Under the pieces are notes generated by a model. That model did no database searches, was not told the origin of the DNA, and saw nothing but the letters and a program-made list of their open reading frames with translations. A stretch of DNA of 10,975 nt from Anaerolineales bacterium UBA3071 (GTDB lineage Bacteria; Chloroflexota; Anaerolineae; UBA3071), in contig DFBV01000037.1 in NCBI GenBank assembly GCA_002366755.1, positions 1 through 10,975 on the forward strand. The letters are read 5' to 3'. Shown in pieces: positions 5,814-10,975 of this stretch. Both the position numbers and the translations under genes were made by a program. Position 1 is the first letter of the stretch. Every line of letters begins with the position of its first letter.

Positions 5814-8510
5814 CTAGGCCGCGGCTTCGACCTTGACGGCGCATACCTTGTACTCGGGGATCTTCGCCGTGGGGTCGAGAGCGGCGATGGTCAGCTTGTT
5901 AGCCGCCGCCTCGGCAAAGTGCCAGGCCATAAAGACAACGCCTGGCTCGACCTTGCCGCTCACCTCCGCCCTGGCTGTGACCTCACCACGCCGCGAGGAG
6001 ACCTTCACCATCTGCCCGTCGGCAATGCCTAGCCTGGACGCGTCCTCAGGATTGAGTTCCACCATCGCCTCTGGGTAGATGGCATCCAACCCTTCGGAAC
6101 GGCGGGACATCGAACCGGTGTGGAAGTGATACAACACGCGACCGGTGGTGAAGATGAAGGGATATTGCTCGTCGGGTTCCTCGGTCGGTGGCAGCCAATC
6201 CACAGCGCTGAAGTGTCCCAGCCCGCGGCTGAATCTGCCCACGTGCAGAATGGGAGTGCCCTGATGCTCAGCATTCGAGCAGGGCCATTGCAGGCCCTGA
6301 GTGCCAATGCGGTCCCAGGTGATTCCGCCATAGATCGGCGTCAGACAGTTGATCTCGTCCATGATCTCGCGCGGCGAGTTGTAGGCCAGGCCATCATATC
6401 CCATTCGGCGAGCGATCTCGCCGCTGATCCACCAATCTTGCCGGGCCTCGCCGGGTGGATCAATAGCCTGCCGCACGAACTGGATGCGCCGCTCGGTGTT
6501 GGTGAAGGTGCCATCCTTCTCGGCGAACGAGGGGCCAGGTAACACGACGTCGGCCAGGGCTGCCGTCTCGGTGAGGAAGATGTCCTGGAGGACCAGGAAG
6601 TCGAGGCTCTTGAGGCACTTTTCGACGTGGTTCACGTCCGGATCCGAGACCATGGGGTTTTCGCCCATGATATACATGGCCTTGATCTCCCCCTTCTCCG
6701 CTTTGTTGAGCATCTCTACCAGAGTGATGCCCACCTTGTCGGAGAGAGGCACACCCCAGGCTTTCTCGAACTTCTCACGCATAGCCGGACCAGCTACTTT
6801 CTGATAGCCGGGGTAGACGTTGACCAGCGCGCCCATGTCGCACGCGCCCTGGACGTTGACCTGGCCGCGCAGCGGGTTCACTCCGCCGCCAGGCACCCCC
6901 ATGTTGCCCAGCAGCATCTGGAGGTTGGCGCAGGAAAGTACGTTCTGGTGGCCGGTAGTGTGCTGGGTGATACCCATAGCATACAGTAGTGCCCCTGGAC
7001 GGTTCTTGGCCAGCAGGTGTGCCGCCTCAATGATCTCTTCGGGGGTGATACTGCATATCTCTGACGCTCGTTCAGGCGGGTACTCCATCACTTTGGCCTT
7101 GAGCTCTTCCAAGCCCTCGGTGCGCTCCTCCACGAACTTCTTATCGTAGAGTCCCTCGGCGATCAGCACGTGCATGATCCCATTGAGCAGCGCGATGTCT
7201 GTACCCGGCTTCTGGCGGATGTGGAGCGTGGCGAACTCGGTGATGGGAATGGAGCGCGGATCGCAGACGATGAGCTTGGCGCCCCGTTGCTTCACCGCCT
7301 GACGGATGCGCATGCCCAGCACCGGGTGGTTCTCGGTGGTATTGGAGCCGATGATGAAGTAGACCTGTGCATCGTTGGCGATGTCATCGAGGGAGTTGGT
7401 CATCGCCCCGGAGCCAAACGCTGTGACCAGACCGGTCACGGTGGCACTGTGTCAAAGACGTGCACAGTGGTCTACGTTATTAGTTCCCATCACCGCCCGC
7501 GCGAACTTCTGCATCACGTAGTTCTCTTCGTTCGTGCACTTGGCAGAGGACAGGGCACCAAAGGCATCGGCACCGTCCTTTTCCTTAACCTCCCTGAACT
7601 TGCTGGCCACCAGGTCCAGAGCCTCGTCCCAGGTGGCCTCCACGAAAGCGCCATCCTTCTTGATGAGCGGCTTGGTGAGCCGGTCGGGATGGTGCACGTA
7701 ATCCCATCCGAAGCGGCCTTTGACGCAGGTCCAGCCGTGGTTGGCTGGGCCGTCCCAGTGCGAGGTCGCCTGGATAATGCGTCCGTCCTTGATGTTCAGA
7801 TCTATCTGGCAACCCACCCCGCAGTAGGAGCAAAGGGTGGTGACTTTCTTGAACTCCCATTCGCGCCCCTTGCCCTTGCGTTGCTTGGGAGTCAGCGCTC
7901 CGGTGGGACAGACAGCTACGCACATGCCGCAGAACTCGCAGGGGCTGTCCTCCAGATAGCCGTCGAAGGCCGTACCGATCTTGGCCTGGAAGCCACGGTG
8001 CATCACGCCGATGGCCTCCACGCCGTTCATGTAGCTGCAAGCCCGCACGCAGCGCCGACATAGTATGCACTTATTGTAGTCGCGTTCGATGAAGGGGTTT
8101 GGATCGTCCACCAGGTAGGTGTGCTGTTCGCCGGGGAAGCGAGTCTCCTTGATCCCGTACTCGTAGGCCAGGTCCTGGAGCTCGCAGTTGCCGTTCATCT
8201 CGCAGGTCATGCAGTCCAACGGATGGTCGGAAAGCAGCAGTTCCAGCACAAACTTGCGCGCCTCTACCACCTTCTCCGAGCAGGTGTGAACCACCATGCC
8301 CTCTGTGGCAGGGAATGTACAGGCCGGTTGGAGAGTGCGCTGCCTCTCGATCTCCACCAGACACACCCGGCAGGCACCCTCTGGTGGCAGGGCAGGATGG
8401 TAGCACAGCGTTGGGATGTCAATCCCCACTTCCTGGGCAGCCTCCAGCACGGTACTGCCCGGTCGAGCGGCGATTTTCTGACCGTCAATGGTGATATTCA
8501 CTTTTGTCAT
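5814..8510 (-). CDS. fdhA: Selenocysteine-containing formate dehydrogenase alpha subunit (Mo/W-bisPGD)
   Basis: One 898-residue protein when TGA at 7452-7454 is read as selenocysteine (U353, context HCARL-U-HSATV, the active-site position of FdhF/FdhA). It interconverts formate and CO2 in the cytoplasm; no signal peptide is seen. N-terminal electron-transfer domains come first: [2Fe-2S] C36, C47, C50, C64; His-Cys site H96, C100, C103, C109; two ferredoxin clusters C148-C158 and C191-C201. The molybdopterin-type Fe4S4 site follows (C227, C230, C234, C262), then the catalytic molybdopterin domain and the C-terminal MGD-binding domain (about 780-898). This is the NuoG-like long FdhA architecture of NAD- or ferredoxin-linked enzymes. 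No NuoE/NuoF-type diaphorase or fdhD is in the window. ATG 8510 lies 10 bp after the kinase stop; its AGGAG overlaps the kinase stop region with a longish 13-nt spacer, suggesting translational coupling. Confidence 0.93.
7413..7454 (-). promoter_or_regulatory. Selenocysteine codon UGA with bacterial SECIS element
   Basis: Counting the UGA as bases 1-3, GUGACC (16-21) pairs perfectly with GGUCAC (27-32) around the loop GGUCU (22-26), at window 7423-7439. A lower stem GCCA/UGGC (10-13 with 39-42) can form. In E. coli fdhF, recalled from memory, the SelB-recognised apical loop also has GGUCU at bases 22-26 and a U at base 17; both are shared here. This supports recoding by SelB and tRNA-Sec rather than termination. 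Confidence 0.9.
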
Positions 8511-8520
8511 GATATTGATC

Positions 8521-9936
8521 TCACTCCTTTCGCCATTGCTCGATGCGATTCAACAACGGATGGGGAAAAAAACGGATGGGCAGCAGGAAAGAGAAAATGC
8601 TGCCCTTGCCTATCTCAGACTCTGCCCAAATCTTGCCCCCATAGGTTTCCACAATGCGCTTGGCGATGGACAGTCCTAGCCCTGTTCCATGTCTCTCCGT
8701 CGCTTTGGCGTTGTCCGCTCGATAGAACTGTTCGAAGATGCGGGGAAGGTCTTCAGGAGAGATGCCAATCCCCGTGTCCTGCACCGTTCCCACGATTCCC
8801 TCGGTATTCGAACTCAGGGAGACAGCCACAACGCCACCGCGCATGGTATACTTGATCGCATTGCTGATGAGGTTAGTCCATAATTGCTTCATATGCTCCA
8901 GGTTTGCTTCCAGCAGAGGTAGGTCAGGGGCGATTTCGACGCTGAAGGCTAACGCCTTGCTCTCCGCTTGACCACGTATCAGGTTGCTGACTTCCCCTAA
9001 CACCACGGCCAGGTCCAGGGCCTCGACATTAGCCTTAGCTTCAGGCTCGTCAAGCCTCGCCACATACAGGAGATCACCAATCAAAGCTAGCTGGTCCAGG
9101 GCTCGTTGCTCTGCTCGCTGGATGATTTCCCTTTCCCTATCGGGGGGCACGTAGCCATCCAGGATAAGCTTCAGGTAGCTCTGGATGGCAGCCACAGGGG
9201 CACGGAGCTCGTGTGTGACCAGCCGTATGAACTGCGACCTGGCCTTGTCCATCTCCTGCAGCCGATGGTTGAGTCTCACCAATTCCTTGCCCCGCGTCTC
9301 ACAGAAGAGGTTAGTTTCTGTTAGCTCTCTCTCCCTTTCCCGAAGCCTGACCACAATGCTGGAGGCAAAGTAGGCGGTGGCAAAGGTGGTAATGGTCATG
9401 GCGAAGCCGGTGACGAAGACATGAATGGGCTGCTGGAACCGCACCGGGTTGCGAAACCCAGCGAGATTGTAGTGAGGGATGATCTCCAGCCACTCGAAGA
9501 TAAGGAGAGAGTGATAAAGGCAGACAGCCAAGCCAGCGTAGGCAAAGCTGGTCGTACTGGGAAACAGGGTGCTGGCAAGGACCACATAGACGAGATAAAA
9601 GAAGAAAAAAGGGGTCTCCAACCCGCCCATAAAATGCAGGAAGACAGTAAGGAACACCATATTCAAGACGATCTGGATATGGGCAAGGCTGAAGTATCGC
9701 TTCTGAGGAGCTCGCAGCGAGTCAAGATGCCGACAGTATAGGGAGATCAGAGCATTGCCGGCGGCAAGGCCGGCTATCGTGCCCAGAAGAGAAGGCAGAG
9801 GCACGCCCCCTGGCAACAGGCGGTTGGCGACCAGGACAACGAAAAGCGCTCCCGGAGCTGTCAGCCACCCGAAACGGATTATCTGGTCTATCCGCCCTCT
9901 CAACTCCTTCTCGGATATGTGAAGTATCCCGGCCAT
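8521..9936 (-). CDS. Membrane-bound sensor histidine kinase (HisKA-HATPase_c)
   Basis: The 471-residue protein has an N-terminal membrane region of about six hydrophobic segments (about residues 25-195) and a short charged coiled-coil linker (about 197-235). A HisKA domain follows with THELRAP, placing the phosphorylated histidine at H242. The HATPase domain has the N box LISNAIKYT (N355/N359), G1 box DTGIGI (about 387), F box FEQFYRAD and G2 box GTGLGLSIAKRIVE (about 417-430), so it should be active. There is no recognisable PAS, HAMP or periplasmic domain; the signal is probably sensed in or near the membrane. ATG 9936 begins 3 bp after the ACT gene, whose last codons supply the Shine-Dalgarno (GGAAGG). 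It lies directly upstream of fdhA, so control linked to formate metabolism is likely by context. The partner may be the receiver at 10580-10957. Confidence 0.92.
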   Translation of the reverse strand: MAGILHISEKELRGRIDQIIRFGWLTAPGALFVVLVANRLLPGGVPLPSLLGTIAGLAAGNALISLYCRHLDSLRAPQKRYFSLAHIQIVLNMVFLTVFLHFMGGLETPFFFFYLVYVVLASTLFPSTTSFAYAGLAVCLYHSLLIFEWLEIIPHYNLAGFRNPVRFQQPIHVFVTGFAMTITTFATAYFASSIVVRLRERERELTETNLFCETRGKELVRLNHRLQEMDKARSQFIRLVTHELRAPVAAIQSYLKLILDGYVPPDREREIIQRAEQRALDQLALIGDLLYVARLDEPEAKANVEALDLAVVLGEVSNLIRGQAESKALAFSVEIAPDLPLLEANLEHMKQLWTNLISNAIKYTMRGGVVAVSLSSNTEGIVGTVQDTGIGISPEDLPRIFEQFYRADNAKATERHGTGLGLSIAKRIVETYGGKIWAESEIGKGSIFSFLLPIRFFPHPLLNRIEQWRKE

Positions 9937-9939
9937 AGC

Positions 9940-10488
9940 TCAGCCTTCCTCCTCACAGGCTGCCGAGCGAAGCGATAGCCCACACGAGGCGGTGAAAACA
10001 GCGCTGGAGGGCACATCGAAAACCTCCCTGAGTGCCCTCACTGCCGTAGCCACGCGGCCGCTGTCAATGACGCACGAAACTGTGGAGATGGAAGTGCTGA
10101 TGGCCAGGATGTTGATCCCTGCCGAGGCTAGAGCAGAGAACGTCTGCCCGGCAATGCCTGGATAGTCCCGGAAATGAGGACCGAAGACCGACACCACGGC
10201 CACGTCTGGCTGGCAGATCACCTCCTCAGGATGCACCTCCGACTTGATCCCTTCGATAGTCACCAGGGCTGCTTCCAGGTTGTCCTGGGCTACACACAGG
10301 ATGATGTGACTGCGGTTCTTCAGGTCTATGCACTGGACAATGAACTCGACGTTGATGCATTTCCCGCCCAGGGCGCTAAGGATAGAGCCGGCGGCACCCG
10401 GCCGGTCTGGAACTGACATCACGCCTATCTTGGCCAGGTTGATGTTCTGGATGATGCCACCAGCTTTGGTCTTCTCCATTTCCTCCAT
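9940..10488 (-). CDS. Stand-alone tandem ACT-domain protein, related to the aspartokinase regulatory region
   Basis: The 182-residue protein contains two ACT repeats and no kinase domain. ACT1 (about 18-85) has VPDRPGAAGSILSALGGKCI and VEFIVQC; ACT2 (about 95-160) has VFGPHFRDYPGIAGQTFSAL, INILAISTS and VIDSGRVATAVRALREVF. The pattern closely follows the C-terminal allosteric half of aspartokinases, which binds lysine or threonine. A polar, cysteine-bearing tail follows (about 161-182). Its role is unknown; by context it may sense an amino acid or other small ligand and act on the kinase encoded 3 bp downstream. ATG 10488 has only a weak Shine-Dalgarno (GGTGAG); ATG 10479 is an in-frame alternative. 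It is not an aspartokinase beta-subunit in context, because no lysine/threonine pathway gene is nearby. Confidence 0.8.
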   Translation of the reverse strand: MEEMEKTKAGGIIQNINLAKIGVMSVPDRPGAAGSILSALGGKCINVEFIVQCIDLKNRSHIILCVAQDNLEAALVTIEGIKSEVHPEEVICQPDVAVVSVFGPHFRDYPGIAGQTFSALASAGINILAISTSISTVSCVIDSGRVATAVRALREVFDVPSSAVFTASCGLSLRSAACEEEG

Positions 10489-10528
10489 TTCTCACCAGCA
10501 ACGTCGAGATTTGCCCTGATGGCTCTCG

Positions 10529-10562
10529 TGGCCTGCCAGCCGCGCAGCAGGCTGGCAGGCCA
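10529..10562. repeat. Perfect 13-bp inverted repeat between the receiver and ACT genes
   Basis: TGGCCTGCCAGCC (10529-10541) pairs perfectly with GGCTGGCAGGCCA (10550-10562) around an 8-nt loop. It starts 17 nt downstream of the receiver stop in the transcript. It is very GC-rich and has no U-tract after it on the minus strand, so it resembles an mRNA-stabilising, attenuating or REP-like hairpin more than a standard terminator. It would separate receiver expression from that of the ACT-kinase-fdhA genes. Confidence 0.7.
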
Positions 10563-10579
10563 GGGGCGACTTGCAGCGG

Positions 10580-10957
10580 CTACGCCTTGGTGAGCCTGCG
10601 GACCTTTGCCAACAGATCGTCCGGGTCCATGGGCTTAGAGATCCAGGTGTCAATGGGGATGTATTCGTCTGTCGGGAACAGGCTGGCGTGAGGGCTGCTG
10701 ATGATGCTGGAGACCATGATCAGCGGTATGCCCTTAAGATCAGGGTCCTCTTGCATCTTGTGGCAGGTGTTAAGGCCGTCCAGCATGCTGGACATCATCA
10801 CGTCTAGCAGCACCAGGTCCGGTTTATCCTGGCGCATGGCCTGCAGGCCCTGTTCGCCATCGCTGGCGCTGCTGACCTCGTAGCCGTTGGCTTCTAGGAT
10901 CAAGCGCGTGATCTCGACGAATTCGGGGTCATCGTCAACAACCAAAATCTTGGTCAC
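10580..10957 (-). CDS. Receiver-only response regulator (CheY-like)
   Basis: The 125-residue protein is a single REC domain: acidic pocket D8-D10, phosphoacceptor D52 in PDLVLLDVMM, switch serine S83/S84 in MVSS, and K108 in ISKP. No DNA-binding or other output domain follows, so it must work by phosphotransfer or protein contact. The start is GTG at 10957 with AGGAG eight bases upstream; no in-frame ATG lies between it and the window edge. It is on the same strand as the ACT, kinase and formate dehydrogenase genes, 91 bp ahead of the ACT gene, and may receive phosphate from that kinase. Genes further upstream are outside the window, so another partner is possible. Confidence 0.9.
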   Translation of the reverse strand: MTKILVVDDDPEFVEITRLILEANGYEVSSASDGEQGLQAMRQDKPDLVLLDVMMSSMLDGLNTCHKMQEDPDLKGIPLIMVSSIISSPHASLFPTDEYIPIDTWISKPMDPDDLLAKVRRLTKA

Positions 10958-10975
10958 AGGATTTGCTCCTCATAA

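Noticed and set aside
5538..6032. Plus-strand open frame starting in the fdhA-focA spacer
   Set aside because: Its second half is antisense to the fdhA 3' end and its first half has no recognisable domain or convincing ribosome binding site.
7440..7454. Split of the formate dehydrogenase into two genes or a nonsense pseudogene
   Set aside because: The frame is uninterrupted except for TGA at the known selenocysteine position, followed by a well-formed SECIS, so recoding explains it.
7170..8063. Plus-strand open frame of 297 codons opposite fdhA
   Set aside because: Antisense shadow of the cysteine-rich part of fdhA, with no recognisable domain.
9940..10488. Aspartokinase or its beta subunit
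   Set aside because: No amino-acid kinase domain or internal-start parent gene exists here, and neighbours are signalling and formate genes, not lysine/threonine biosynthesis.

Overview
The window comes from a strictly anaerobic bacterium with formate and one-carbon energy metabolism. The evidence is a selenocysteine formate dehydrogenase with its own FNT-family formate channel, a fused heterodisulfide reductase HdrC-HdrB protein, and a RACo-type corrinoid-protein reductive activator, the kind that services methyl carriers such as the Wood-Ljungdahl corrinoid protein. DNA is moderately GC-rich. The gene mix would fit an acetogen-like or Chloroflexota-type anaerobe, but no phylogenetic marker is present, so the taxon is a guess.

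Layout: two convergent gene blocks meet at a strong bidirectional terminator (4682-4712). The plus-strand block (1-4613) holds the 3' part of a fused HdrC/HdrB gene entering from the left edge, a small four-helix-bundle (S23/IVS-type) gene, the RACo-like activator, an EamA/DMT permease and a shortened YbaK-type deacylase. Junctions are tight (ATGA overlap, short gaps), so it is probably one transcript. GACCA-rich repeats bracket the four-helix-bundle gene, rewrite the HdrB C-terminus and supply the ribosome binding site of the next gene. A 14-bp tandem duplication has remodelled the activator/permease junction.

The minus-strand block (10957 down to 4735) reads, in transcription order: receiver-only response regulator, stand-alone tandem-ACT protein related to the aspartokinase regulatory region, membrane histidine kinase, formate dehydrogenase alpha subunit and formate channel. 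ACT, kinase and fdhA are separated by 3 and 10 bp. What looks like a broken fdhA (two ORFs divided by TGA at 7452-7454) is one 898-residue selenoprotein: TGA lies at the active-site position and is followed by a bacterial SECIS-type hairpin whose apical loop matches that of E. coli fdhF in sequence and distance.

Working together (inference): the channel moves formate and the FdhA selenoenzyme interconverts it with CO2. Electrons may pass to partners encoded elsewhere, possibly an Hdr complex, since no NuoE/NuoF-like diaphorase is present here. The receiver, ACT protein and kinase look like a dedicated sensory module for this enzyme. The most interesting points are the ACT-containing two-component cassette fused into the fdh operon, the selenocysteine insertion signal, and the repeat-flanked four-helix-bundle cassette.
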